NCBI GenBank assembly: GCA_052033505.1
Contig: JBPOJN010000064.1
Span: forward strand, 1 to 41,247
Reading direction: 5' to 3'
DNA length: 41,247 nt
Origin: JBPOJN01 sp052033505
GTDB taxonomy: Bacteria > UBA10199 > JACPAL01 > GCA-016699445
A program made the translations under genes and the position numbers. Positions 8,016 through 16,266 of the stretch are shown one piece after another. The notes under the pieces are model-generated. The model did no database searches, had not been told where the DNA came from, and saw nothing but the letters and a program-made list of their open reading frames with translations. Position 1 is the stretch's first letter. Every line of letters begins with the position of its first letter.

Positions 8016-8038
8016 GGTCAAAGTTAAAGGCGCTCTAC

Positions 8039-8120
8039 AAAGGCAGATCCAGGACAAGTGATGAAGTTGACATAATATATATTATGCGACATTTATTCTT
8101 GCAAGCCTGGATCTGCTTTT
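8039..8120. repeat. Inverted-repeat element with AT-rich palindromic core
   Basis: Near-perfect 15-bp inverted repeats AAAGGCAGATCCAGG (8039-8053) and CCTGGATCTGCTTTT (8106-8120), with one mismatch, flank 52 bp. In the middle is a perfect 16-bp palindrome, CATAATATATATTATG at 8071-8086, preceded by TTGACA at 8067-8072. It lies between two convergent genes, the DUF5679 gene and speA. A terminator for either strand is possible (TTTT follows the right arm), but the long loop and the internal palindrome fit a small MITE-like element better. Confidence 0.5.
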
Positions 8121-8143
8121 AAGCTTAAACTCTAAGGACTCTT

Positions 8144-10171
8144 CTAGAATTGCCCGTCTGAGAGATAGGTATAATCGGTCAGCGCCTTTCGATACTCATC
8201 CAACAAGCGCATTCCTAAGGTAGGCTTGATACGGTCTTCACGGATCGCCAGGTCTACGACGGCTTTGAATTTGCGGATCAAGTCGTTGGCGTCATACTGC
8301 GTGTTATTCAGAACTTGTTCGATCGTGGATCCTCGAATCGTTTCTTCGACGTAAAACCCGCCTTCTTCATCGGGATCCAAGAATACGTGAACTTCGTTGG
8401 TCCGACCGAAAAGATTATGCTGGTCGCCCATGATGTCCTGATAAGCGCCGATTAAGAAAAATCCTAAATAGTAAGGACCCTGGCCGAACGAATGCAACGG
8501 CAGCGACTCTTTGACGTCCTGCACGTCGATGAATTCGTCGATCTTGCCCTCGGAATCGCACGTGATGTCGACCAAGGTCGCGCGATTGTCCGGGGCTTCA
8601 TTAAGCCGATGGATCGGAATGATCGGGAAAAGCTGACCGATCGCCCAATTATCCAAAAGCGACTGGAAGATCGAAAAATTACAGAGGTATTGATCGCTCA
8701 AGGTATTCGCGAGTTCTTGGATTTCTTCCGGGATGTGGCCGTTTTGCTGGAACTTAGTCACGATCTGCTCGGAGAGCTGCCAATAAAGGTTTTCGACCTT
8801 AGCCTTGGTCACGAGATCTAGAAGGCCAACGTCAAATAACCGCGTACCTTCTTCCCGGACTTGCTGCAAGGCGTGATAGACTTCCAAAACGTTCTTCTTG
8901 TGCGGCAATTTTCTTTTCAACGAAAGGATGTCGCGGATGATTTTGTGCTCTTTGTCGTCCGCGTTGATGCTCATGAGCTTCGAAACGCGGGCTTTTTCGA
9001 CGTTGGCGAAGGCTTCGACGATCAGGACCGTATGATGCGCAACGGTGCTCCTTCCGGATTCTGAAACGATCGTCGGATGAGGAACCTTTTCTTCGTCGCA
9101 AACGTCCCGGATATTGTACACGATCGTGCTGGCGTATTCGTCGAGCGAATAATTCATCGAGGAATGGAAAGAAGTCCCGCTGCCGTCATAGTCGATCGCG
9201 AGACCGCCGCCGACGTCGATGTACTCGAGCTTCACGCCGAGCTGCAGAAACTTAGCGTAATAACGGGCCGCTTCGCGCGCTGCCATTTTGAAGTGCATGA
9301 TGTCAGGAACCTGCGAACCGATGTGGAAATGGATCATCTTCAGACAATGACCCATTTTATTTTCCTGCAGGACTTCCCAGGCCTCGAGAGCCTCGGCGGC
9401 GGACAATCCGAATTTCGCGTTATCCCCGCTCGAATCGGCCCACTTGCCCGCGCCTTTGCTGTTCAAGCGGATTCGGACGCCGACCATGGGATCGACCTCC
9501 ATCTGCCGAGCCATTTCGATCACGCGTTCCAGCTCGTCGACTTTTTCCAATACGAGGATGATCTTGCGTCCGACTTTCTGACCCAGAAGCGCCAAGCGGA
9601 TGAAGTGATTGTCCTTGTATCCGTTGCAGACGATCAAGCTTTCGGGGTTGTCGTTGACGGCCAGTGCCGCCATGAGTTCGGGCTTGCTGCCAACTTCCAG
9701 GCCGTGGTTGAATTCGCGGCCCGCATCCAAAATTTCTTCGACAACTTCTCGGAGCTGATTGACCTTGATCGGGAAGACACCGCGATAGACATTTTTATAG
9801 GCGTGCTCTTCGATCGCGCCTTTGAAGGCCAAGTTGATCGCGCGCACGCGGTGCCGGAGCAAATCCTGGAAACGGATCTGGATCGGAAACGTCAGCCCCG
9901 CTTCTTTGGCGCGATTGAGAACCGCCATCAGCGAAATGCCGACTCCCTCTTGCTGGATAGGATGGCAAACCACCTCTCCCGCTTCGTTCGCGGAAAAATA
10001 TCCCGTACCCCAATTGTCGATGTTATAAAGACGGACTGCGTCCGAGACTTTCCAATCCTTCGCTTCTTTGATCGGGTCCTTCAGAGCGTCTTTCACTGAT
10101 TCCTTGGGTAAAGATTCTTTCGGAAAACCGTTGGGTGTGGAGGAAATATCTTTCAAATGTGGTTGCGCCAT
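8144..10171 (-). CDS. speA: Biosynthetic arginine decarboxylase
   Basis: PLP-dependent fold-III decarboxylase that converts arginine to agmatine, the first step of one putrescine/polyamine route. Length is 675 aa (E. coli SpeA 658). The alanine-racemase-like barrel occupies residues from about 110 to 390. Motifs are YRGVFPIKVNQ (the PLP-lysine), FHIGSQVPD, YIDVGGGLAIDYDG and SESGRSTVAHHTVLI. The C-terminal beta domain carries LVDITCDSEGKID, with the catalytic cysteine, and GPYYLGFFLIGAYQDIMGD. The N-terminal 45 residues are Lys/Glu-rich and not conserved. Start ATG is at 10171. It is divergent from the initiator tRNA, with a 203-bp gap. No speB or other polyamine gene is adjacent. Confidence 0.96.
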   Translation of the reverse strand: MAQPHLKDISSTPNGFPKESLPKESVKDALKDPIKEAKDWKVSDAVRLYNIDNWGTGYFSANEAGEVVCHPIQQEGVGISLMAVLNRAKEAGLTFPIQIRFQDLLRHRVRAINLAFKGAIEEHAYKNVYRGVFPIKVNQLREVVEEILDAGREFNHGLEVGSKPELMAALAVNDNPESLIVCNGYKDNHFIRLALLGQKVGRKIILVLEKVDELERVIEMARQMEVDPMVGVRIRLNSKGAGKWADSSGDNAKFGLSAAEALEAWEVLQENKMGHCLKMIHFHIGSQVPDIMHFKMAAREAARYYAKFLQLGVKLEYIDVGGGLAIDYDGSGTSFHSSMNYSLDEYASTIVYNIRDVCDEEKVPHPTIVSESGRSTVAHHTVLIVEAFANVEKARVSKLMSINADDKEHKIIRDILSLKRKLPHKKNVLEVYHALQQVREEGTRLFDVGLLDLVTKAKVENLYWQLSEQIVTKFQQNGHIPEEIQELANTLSDQYLCNFSIFQSLLDNWAIGQLFPIIPIHRLNEAPDNRATLVDITCDSEGKIDEFIDVQDVKESLPLHSFGQGPYYLGFFLIGAYQDIMGDQHNLFGRTNEVHVFLDPDEEGGFYVEETIRGSTIEQVLNNTQYDANDLIRKFKAVVDLAIREDRIKPTLGMRLLDEYRKALTDYTYLSDGQF

Positions 10172-10259
10172 TCGTTGGATTCTTATGTCGCGGGACTATT
10201 AGTTTCCCGAAATGACGTCAAACGATTTCCAGGTTTTTTAGGAAAAATTTTCCGCGCAG

Positions 10260-10289
10260 TTGACAAGTTCACGTCACCTCGACTACCAA
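10260..10289 (+). promoter_or_regulatory. Candidate promoter of the initiator tRNA gene
   Basis: A consensus -35 hexamer TTGACA at 10260-10265 is followed after 18 bp by a weak -10, TACCAA at 10284-10289. It points at the tRNA gene 85 bp downstream. The leader contains two small hairpins, GAGAG-TTATT-CTCTC near 10310-10324 and CCGGCT-TCA-AGCCGG near 10345-10359. The -10 match is poor, so the call is tentative. Confidence 0.35.
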
Positions 10290-10374
10290 CGCCTCTCGCT
10301 CGCAATGCAAGAGAGTTATTCTCTCGAAGTTACCAAGCGAAAATCCGGCTTCAAGCCGGTGCAAGCGAATTAGC

Positions 10375-10449
<75 letters not shown>

Positions 10450-10457
10450 ACAGAAAT

Positions 10458-10491
10458 AAAAGGCGCCAGAAATGGCGCCTTTTATTTTTTT
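10458..10491 (+). terminator. Intrinsic terminator after tRNA-fMet
   Basis: Ten-base-pair stem AAAGGCGCCA / TGGCGCCTTT with a GAAA loop, followed by a run of Ts (TTTATTTTTTTC). It lies 10 nt after the tRNA and ends the tRNA transcript. Confidence 0.9.
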
Positions 10492-10501
10492 CGACAAAAT
10501 T

Positions 10502-10597
10502 GCAGGATTTGAATGGTCGTAAAAAAATGTGCCCTATGGCCATTTTTAGACCCCGGCTCAGAGTGAGCAGAGCGAACGTCGAGCCAAATCCTGCCCC
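10502..10597. repeat. Structured element bounded by tRNA T-arm-derived inverted repeats
   Basis: GCAGGATTTGAA at 10502-10513 is the exact reverse complement of the fMet T-arm sequence at 10429-10440. CAAATCCTGCCCC at 10585-10597 is an exact direct copy of the tRNA 3' portion (10431-10443). The two ends form a 10-bp inverted repeat. Between them are a terminator-like hairpin (AAAAATG ... CATTTTT, 10523-10547, with an inner GCC/GGC stem) and a GGCTC/GAGCC stem near 10555-10584. This looks like the remains of an element that recombined with the tRNA 3' end, or a repeat family. Confidence 0.5.
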
Positions 10598-10705
10598 ATT
10601 ACGTGAACCTGAAAATCACCCTCCTAGATTTTTCTTTTCCAAAAAAACCTAAGGATGCTATAGACTAACGACTTTAAGCGCCGTTATCGGACCAAACACT
10701 CTCAT

Positions 10706-12379
10706 ATGCCCTCCTATTTTAATTCCCTGAACGCCAAATACATCGAAGGTCTCGAAAGCCAGTATCAGGAAGACCCGACGCGTCTGGACCCGACGTGGAG
10801 ATCTTTTTTCGACGGTCTGTCGGCGAGCCGCAGCGGCGACGCCCCTTCGGAGATTTCCGTCGAAAGCCTCGAGTTCGAGATCAAAGTCCTGCGCTTGATC
10901 CAAGGCTACCGCGAAATGGGCTACCTCGTAGCCGACGTGAACCCCTTAGATCGCGGGATCAAAAAGCATCCCCTTTTGGAATTATCCAACTACGGTCTGC
11001 GTGAAGACGATTTGGACCGGATCTGCCAGATAGGTCAGGTCTTGGGCTTCGGCAATGTCACGCTGAAACAAATCCTGGCGACGCTCACCGCTTATTATTG
11101 TTCCCCGGTCGCGGTCGAATACGGCCACATCGACGATCCGGTCAGTCGGAACTGGATCCAATCGCGCGTCGAATCCGACGTCTTGTCGCGCCCCCTGCCC
11201 CCCGAAACGAAAAAAAGACTGCTTCAAAAATTAGTCGAGGCCGAAGGATTTGAGGAATTCCTGCACCGCCGCTTCGTCGGGCAAAAACGGTTTTCCGTCG
11301 AAGGTCTGGAAATCTTGATACCGATGTTGGATTTTTTGATCGAAGAAGCTACGCGCCTGGGCGCCGAAGAAATCATCATCGGCATGGCCCACCGCGGCCG
11401 CTTGAACGTATTAGCGAATATTTTCCAAAAAGACTTAAGCGTGATGTTAGCGGAATTTTCCGGCCATCTCGACGCCGAACCCGGTGACGGGGACGTCAAA
11501 TACCACATGGGTTTCTCCCAGAACACAACCTCCGCCGGCGGACGGCCCCTGCACTTGTCGTTAATGCCGAATCCCAGCCACCTCGAAGCCGTGAACTCCG
11601 TGCTCTTGGGCGTCACGCGCGCGAAGCAGCACTTAAAGAAAGACTGGCACCGCAGCAAAACGCTCGCGGTACTGATCCACGGCGAAGCGGCTTTCGCGGG
11701 CCAGGGCGTAGTCTACGAGACGCTGAACATGTCGGACCTGAAAGGCTACACGGTCGGCGGCACGATCCACATCATCATGAACAATCAGGTCGGTTATACG
11801 ACGACACCCGAAGAAGGCCGCTCAACGCCGCAAGCGACCGATCTTGCCAAAATGCTCGAATTCCCCATCTTCCGGGTCAACGGCGACGAGGCTGAGTCCG
11901 TCGTCCGCTGCGTGGAACTGGCGACGCAATTCCGTTACGACTTCAAACGCGACGTCGTCATCGATCTCATGGGCTATCGCCGTTACGGACACAACGAAGG
12001 CGACGAACCGAGTTTCACGCAGCCCTTAATGTACCGTAAAATCGAAAACCATCCCCGTGTGCTGGAGCTATACACGCGCCAAGCCGTGCGCCTCGAAGGC
12101 ATCGACCGTCATTTGGTCGAAGACATGAAGACGGCCTACGTCCAGAAACTCGACGACGCGCTCAACGAATCCAAGAAAAAAGCCCGTCTCGCCCAAAATG
12201 CACGCCTTCGGAGTACGCTGGGAAAAACTGGTCAAACCGAACGAGAAAAACGTCTTTGCGGAGGCCAAGACCGCATGCCCCATCCCCCGCCTCCAAGACA
12301 TCGGCCGCCAGCTCTTGGTCGTCCCCGACGGTTTCCACCTGCATCCCAAACTGAAACGCAATTTCGAAGAACGCAGTGA
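10706..12379 (+). CDS. sucA: 2-oxoglutarate dehydrogenase E1, N-terminal part (frameshifted gene)
   Basis: E1 component of the 2-oxoglutarate dehydrogenase complex. It is TPP-dependent and oxidatively decarboxylates 2-oxoglutarate in the TCA cycle. The usual short N-terminal E2-binding segment (SYFNSLNAKYIEGL ... DPTWRSFFDGL) is present. The first TPP domain shows IIIGMAHRGRLNVLANIF, HGEAAFAGQGVVYETLNMS and NNQVGYTTTPEEGRS, with the TPP/Mg-binding region INVNGDEAE-like FRVNGDEAESVV. The true coding frame leaves this ORF at about 12,176-12,182, in a run of six A's; the remaining codons to 12379 are out of frame. The protein continues one base later in the next frame. ATG 10706 has no obvious ribosome binding site. 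The gene is followed by sucB and lpd in the same direction. Confidence 0.92.
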   Translation: MPSYFNSLNAKYIEGLESQYQEDPTRLDPTWRSFFDGLSASRSGDAPSEISVESLEFEIKVLRLIQGYREMGYLVADVNPLDRGIKKHPLLELSNYGLREDDLDRICQIGQVLGFGNVTLKQILATLTAYYCSPVAVEYGHIDDPVSRNWIQSRVESDVLSRPLPPETKKRLLQKLVEAEGFEEFLHRRFVGQKRFSVEGLEILIPMLDFLIEEATRLGAEEIIIGMAHRGRLNVLANIFQKDLSVMLAEFSGHLDAEPGDGDVKYHMGFSQNTTSAGGRPLHLSLMPNPSHLEAVNSVLLGVTRAKQHLKKDWHRSKTLAVLIHGEAAFAGQGVVYETLNMSDLKGYTVGGTIHIIMNNQVGYTTTPEEGRSTPQATDLAKMLEFPIFRVNGDEAESVVRCVELATQFRYDFKRDVVIDLMGYRRYGHNEGDEPSFTQPLMYRKIENHPRVLELYTRQAVRLEGIDRHLVEDMKTAYVQKLDDALNESKKKARLAQNARLRSTLGKTGQTEREKRLCGGQDRMPHPPPPRHRPPALGRPRRFPPASQTETQFRRTQ

Positions 12380-13445
12380 AATGATCGAAGGCCGGAAAGA
12401 CGTCGACTGGGCCTTGGCCGAGACGCTCGCGTACGGCAGCCTTATGGTCGAAGGTTCTTCGGTGCGTTTGGCAGGACAAGATTGCGAACGCGGTACGTTT
12501 TCGCACCGTCATGCGGTCTGGCACGATACGGAAACCGGGGCCAAATACACGCCACTCAATCATTTGAAAAACGTCGCGACCGATTTCGAAGTCGTCAACA
12601 GTCCCCTGTCGGAATACGCCGCGATGGGTTTCGAGTTCGGTCACAGCCTGGCCGACCCGGGCAAACTAACGATTTGGGAAGCTCAATACGGCGACTTCTT
12701 CAACGGCGCCCAAATCATGATCGACCAATTCATAACCACTTCGTCTTATAAATGGCAGCGCCACAGCGGCTTGGTCTTGCTCTTGCCTCACGGCTTCGAA
12801 GGTCAAGGCCCGGAACATTCATCGGCCAGGCTCGAACGATTCCTTCAGGCCTGCGCTCAGAACAACATCCAAGTCTGCAACTTCACGAAGCCCGCTCAGA
12901 TTTTCCACGCCCTGCGCCGCCAGGTCCTTCGGAGCATCCGTCTTCCGCTCATCATCATGAGCCCGAAGAGCCTGCTCCGTCATCCTTTGGTCGTCTCGCC
13001 GCTCAAAGACTTTTCCGAAGGCCGTTTCCAGGAAGTCTTGGACGAAGACGATCCTTCGATCGTACGCGAGAAAGTCTCGCGCGTGGTTTTATGCAGCGGC
13101 AAGATTTTCTACGAACTCTTGGAGACGCGGCAGAAAAACAAGGTTCAGGACGTGGCCCTCGTGCGGCTCGAACAGTTTTATCCGTTCCCGAAAGACCGCT
13201 TGGCCGAGATTTTTTCCCAGTATACCAATCTGAAGGAAATCGTCTGGTGTCAGGAAGGACCGCAAAACACCGAAGGCTGGAGCTTCATCCTGCAATACCT
13301 GCCGACGGTACCGGGAATGACGTTACCTTTGAAGTATGTCGGCCGTCCCGCACAAGCAAGTCCGACCGACGGTTATTTGCACTTGCATGTCCGGGAGCAA
13401 AAAAGAATCATTCAAGCAGCCTTGGAAGAAACCAAAAGTGAGTGA
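12198..13445 (+). CDS. sucA: 2-oxoglutarate dehydrogenase E1, C-terminal part (frameshifted gene)
   Basis: Continuation of SucA in the +1 frame; ATG 12198 is merely the first Met in this frame and corresponds to an internal position of the enzyme. It carries the second (pyrimidine-binding) transketolase-like domain and the C-terminal domain: AGQDCERGTFSHRHAVWHD, LTIWEAQYGDFFNGAQIMID, LLPHGFEGQGPEHSSARLE, MSPKSLLRHPLVVSPL and LVRLEQFYPFP. Joined across the A run, SucA would have about 913 residues, close to the E. coli 933. All motifs are intact, which argues for a very recent mutation or a sequencing indel rather than a decayed gene. Confidence 0.9.
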   Translation: MHAFGVRWEKLVKPNEKNVFAEAKTACPIPRLQDIGRQLLVVPDGFHLHPKLKRNFEERSEMIEGRKDVDWALAETLAYGSLMVEGSSVRLAGQDCERGTFSHRHAVWHDTETGAKYTPLNHLKNVATDFEVVNSPLSEYAAMGFEFGHSLADPGKLTIWEAQYGDFFNGAQIMIDQFITTSSYKWQRHSGLVLLLPHGFEGQGPEHSSARLERFLQACAQNNIQVCNFTKPAQIFHALRRQVLRSIRLPLIIMSPKSLLRHPLVVSPLKDFSEGRFQEVLDEDDPSIVREKVSRVVLCSGKIFYELLETRQKNKVQDVALVRLEQFYPFPKDRLAEIFSQYTNLKEIVWCQEGPQNTEGWSFILQYLPTVPGMTLPLKYVGRPAQASPTDGYLHLHVREQKRIIQAALEETKSE

Positions 13446-13522
13446 GTATTTGGGCATTCGGCTTTTTGCCGATGAGCAGAAACGGAGCGAACGATGAATC
13501 AATTAGTCAACAGATGGGTGGT

Positions 13523-13555
13523 TCGGAGGGAGAGCGGTATCGCCCTCCGATTTTT
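13523..13555 (+). terminator. Terminator-like hairpin touching the sucB start codon
   Basis: Stem TCGGAGGG (13523-13530) / CCCTCCGA (13543-13550) with a 12-nt loop and five Ts, ending directly at ATG 13556. It has the form of an intrinsic terminator or attenuator, and its 5' arm contains the only GGAGG-like sequence before sucB. It may limit read-through from sucA or mask the ribosome binding site. Confidence 0.6.
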
Positions 13556-14800
13556 ATGAAACACGATGTGATTGTACCGAGCGCCGGAGAATCCGTCACC
13601 GAAGTCTACATCGGCGACTGGCGTAAAAAAACGGGGGATGGAGTCAAGAAAGACGACGTCTTGGTCGAACTCGAGACTCAAAAAGCGACCTTTGAATTGC
13701 GCGCCGAATTCAGTGGGCGCCTGGAAGTGCTCAAACCCGACCGCGACACGGTCGTCAAGCCGGGCGATTTGATCGCTATGATCGACGACAGCGTCCTCTC
13801 CGAAGGGGAACGCAAAGCCGAAGTGCCCGTGCGCGGAAAAACCGAAAATTACGAGGCCTCTTCCGACCAAAAAACGGAATCAGTCTTAAGCCCTTCCGCA
13901 CGTAAACTCGCGGCCGAAAGGCACGTGCCCGCAGACGCCCTCTCAGGCACCGGGAAATCGGGCCGCATCACCAAAGAAGACATCCTGAAAAAACTCGAGT
14001 ACTCCCCCGCCCCGGCGCCTGCTCCTTCGGCGCGTCCCTCGGCCTCGACGGCCGCGGCGACCGTGGCTCCCATCAAGTACCAACTCGACGCCGCGCGCGG
14101 GGAACGCCGCGAGACCGCGACCCGCATCCGCCGCCAGATTGCTCAGAACCTGGTCGCGGCCCAGCATACGGCCGCCATCCTGACGACCTTCAACGAAGCC
14201 GACATGTCACAGGTCATCGCCTTCCGCAAAAAATACAAAGACGAACTGAAGAAGAAACACGGCGTATCGCTCGGGTTCGTCGGCCTCTTCACCATGGCCG
14301 TCGTCCGCGCGCTCAAGGAAATGCCGATGATGAATTCGACGTTCACCGGCGAAGAAATCATCTCGCGTGACTTCATCGACCTGTCGGTCGCCGTCAGCAC
14401 CGAACGTGGCCTGGTCGTTCCCGTCATCCGCGACGTGCATCAGATGTCCTTGATCGATTTCGAGAAGAAATTGGGCGAGCTCGGTGAAAAGGCCCAAACC
14501 GGAAAGCTATCGATCCCCGAAATGCAAGGCGGCACGTTCACCATTTCGAACGGCGGCGTCTTCGGATCGCTTTTATCGACGCCTATTTTGAATATGCCCC
14601 AAACGGGCATTTTAGGACTTCACAAGATCGAAGAGCGCCCGGTCGGCGTGAACGGCAAAATCGAACTGCGCCCCATGATGTATATGGCCCTTTCCTATGA
14701 CCATCGCATCATCGACGGCCGCGAAGCCGTGCTCTTCCTGGTCAAAGTCAAAGAAGGCATCGAAAACTTGAGTCTGATCGTAGACGAAAAAACGCTTTAA
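13556..14800 (+). CDS. sucB: Dihydrolipoyl succinyltransferase (E2 of 2-oxoglutarate dehydrogenase)
   Basis: E2 core of the 2-oxoglutarate dehydrogenase complex; it transfers the succinyl group from lipoyl-lysine to CoA. The chosen start gives 414 aa (E. coli 405). Domain order is a lipoyl domain at residues 1-77 with the lipoylated lysine in ELETQKATFEL, a short linker, the peripheral-subunit-binding domain LSPSARKLAAERHVPAD, an Ala/Pro linker, and a catalytic domain from about residue 185. The catalytic domain ends with the active-site motif SYDHRIIDGREAVLFL. A GTG at 13442 overlapping the sucA stop is in frame but would add 38 unconserved residues, so ATG 13556 is preferred despite the hairpin immediately before it. 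SucB, not PDH E2, is inferred from linkage to sucA. Confidence 0.93.
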   Translation: MKHDVIVPSAGESVTEVYIGDWRKKTGDGVKKDDVLVELETQKATFELRAEFSGRLEVLKPDRDTVVKPGDLIAMIDDSVLSEGERKAEVPVRGKTENYEASSDQKTESVLSPSARKLAAERHVPADALSGTGKSGRITKEDILKKLEYSPAPAPAPSARPSASTAAATVAPIKYQLDAARGERRETATRIRRQIAQNLVAAQHTAAILTTFNEADMSQVIAFRKKYKDELKKKHGVSLGFVGLFTMAVVRALKEMPMMNSTFTGEEIISRDFIDLSVAVSTERGLVVPVIRDVHQMSLIDFEKKLGELGEKAQTGKLSIPEMQGGTFTISNGGVFGSLLSTPILNMPQTGILGLHKIEERPVGVNGKIELRPMMYMALSYDHRIIDGREAVLFLVKVKEGIENLSLIVDEKTL

Positions 14801-14810
14801 CTCCCCCAAC

Positions 14811-14831
14811 CCCCTCTTACTTTAAGAGGGG
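14811..14831. repeat. Perfect hairpin between sucB and lpd
   Basis: Nine-base-pair perfect inverted repeat CCCCTCTTA-CTT-TAAGAGGGG, not followed by a T run. It lies 11 bp before the lpd ribosome binding site. It may be a dispersed palindromic repeat or an mRNA-stabilising or processing hairpin; a terminator is unlikely without Ts. Confidence 0.5.
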
Positions 14832-14856
14832 AGATTCTCTTTAAGGAGAAATGAAT

Positions 14857-16266
14857 ATGGCCGATGAATTCGATTTGATCGTAGTGGGTGGCGGTCCCGG
14901 CGGTTATGTCGCGGCCATCCGTGCGGCGCAGTTGGGGCTTAAAGTCGCATGCGTTGAAAAAGACAAGACCTTGGGTGGTACTTGCTTAAACGTCGGCTGC
15001 ATCCCGAGCAAGGCCCTGCTCGAGTCCTCCGAACTCTACGACGCCGCGAAACATAAATTCCCCGATCACGGCATTTCCGTCTCCAACCTTTCCTTGGATC
15101 TCGAGAAATTCATGGAACGGAAGAATAAAGTCGTGACCCAACTGACTTCCGGCGTCGCGTCGCTTTTCAAAAAACATAAAATCACGCACGTCATCGGGGC
15201 CGCTCGCCTGAACGAACGCAGCACGAAGGAAAAAATCGTGACCGTCTCCCAGATCCAAGGCGAGACGTCTTTGAAGGCCAAGAACATCGTTTTAGCGACC
15301 GGTAGCGTTCCCATAGCCCTGCCTGGCATCGACGTGGACGGTAAATTCATCGTGGATTCGACCGGCGCCCTGTCGCTGCAAAAAGTCCCGAAGCGTTTGG
15401 TCGTGATCGGCGGAGGCTACATCGGTTTGGAATTAGGCTCCGTCTACTTGCGTTTGGGCAGCGAAGTCATCGTGCTCGAGGCCTTGGACAAGATCATTCC
15501 TCAGATGGATCTGGACATCGGGCGTTCGCTGCAAAGGACATTGGAAAAACAAGGCATGCAGTTCCGCTTGGCGACTAAAGTCAAAAAAGCCCAGGTCAAA
15601 AAAGACCAAGTCGAGATCACGATCGAAAAAGACGGGAAGGTCGAAACTCTCACCGCCGACGTCTTGCTGACCGCCGTGGGCCGCAAACCTTACACCGAAG
15701 GATTGGGGTTGAAGGAAACTGGCATCCGCATGGATGAAAAAGGCCGAATCGCGGTCGATACGCGGTACCAGACTTCCGTCGAAGGCATTTACGCGATCGG
15801 CGACGTGATCGAAGGTCCGATGCTCGCGCACAAGGCGATGGAAGAAGGCGTCGCCGTCGTTGAAATGATCGCTGGACATGCAGGTTACGTGAACTACGCC
15901 ACGATCCCGAGCGTCATCTACACGTGGCCCGAGGCGGCATCCGTAGGATTTACCGAGGAAGAGCTTAAAGCGCGCAACCACGACTACAAGGCTTTCAAAT
16001 TTTCACTGCTCGCGAACGGCCGCGCGATCGCGATGGGCGAACGGGACGGTTTTGTAAAGTTGATCGCGGATAAGAAAACGGACCGTCTGCTGGGAGCTCA
16101 CATCTTGTCGCCCCGGGCTTCCGACATGATCGCCGAGCTCGTGCTCGCCATGGAATATTCCGCCAGCACCGAAGACATCGCACGCACCGTGCACGCGCAT
16201 CCCACACTTTCCGAAGCCGTCAAAGAAGCCGCCTTAGGCTTAGGCGACGGCCCAATTCATTCTTAG
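14857..16266 (+). CDS. lpd: Dihydrolipoamide dehydrogenase (E3)
   Basis: FAD-dependent E3 that reoxidises dihydrolipoamide and passes electrons to NAD+, completing the 2-oxoglutarate dehydrogenase complex. It is 469 aa. The FAD motif VVGGGPGGYVAAI is at the N-terminus, followed by the redox disulfide GGTCLNVGCIPSKALLES. The NAD-binding motif VVIGGGYIGLELGSVY lies near residue 180 and the second FAD motif GIYAIGDV near residue 310. The C-terminal catalytic His-Glu is in HAHPTLSEAVKEAA. ATG 14857 is favoured over ATG 14851 because AAGGAG at 14843-14848 lies 8 nt before it and only 2 nt before the other. The stop overlaps the convergent scpB stop by 4 bp. Confidence 0.96.
   Translation: MADEFDLIVVGGGPGGYVAAIRAAQLGLKVACVEKDKTLGGTCLNVGCIPSKALLESSELYDAAKHKFPDHGISVSNLSLDLEKFMERKNKVVTQLTSGVASLFKKHKITHVIGAARLNERSTKEKIVTVSQIQGETSLKAKNIVLATGSVPIALPGIDVDGKFIVDSTGALSLQKVPKRLVVIGGGYIGLELGSVYLRLGSEVIVLEALDKIIPQMDLDIGRSLQRTLEKQGMQFRLATKVKKAQVKKDQVEITIEKDGKVETLTADVLLTAVGRKPYTEGLGLKETGIRMDEKGRIAVDTRYQTSVEGIYAIGDVIEGPMLAHKAMEEGVAVVEMIAGHAGYVNYATIPSVIYTWPEAASVGFTEEELKARNHDYKAFKFSLLANGRAIAMGERDGFVKLIADKKTDRLLGAHILSPRASDMIAELVLAMEYSASTEDIARTVHAHPTLSEAVKEAALGLGDGPIHS

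Noticed and set aside
8067..8095. TTGACA at 8067 as a promoter
   Set aside because: No acceptable -10 at 16-18 bp and no gene downstream in that direction; it is better described as part of the inverted-repeat element.
9077..10099. Long plus-strand frame opposite speA
   Set aside because: Shadow of the speA codon bias; the minus-strand protein has full-length homology signatures.
12173..12182. A AAA AAG heptamer in sucA as a programmed -1 frameshift site
   Set aside because: A -1 shift leads into the wrong frame; the continuation of SucA needs +1. The slippery heptamer is therefore incidental.
13442..13555. GTG 13442 as sucB start
   Set aside because: Adds 38 residues not found in E2 proteins; the lipoyl domain normally starts at the N-terminus, matching ATG 13556.
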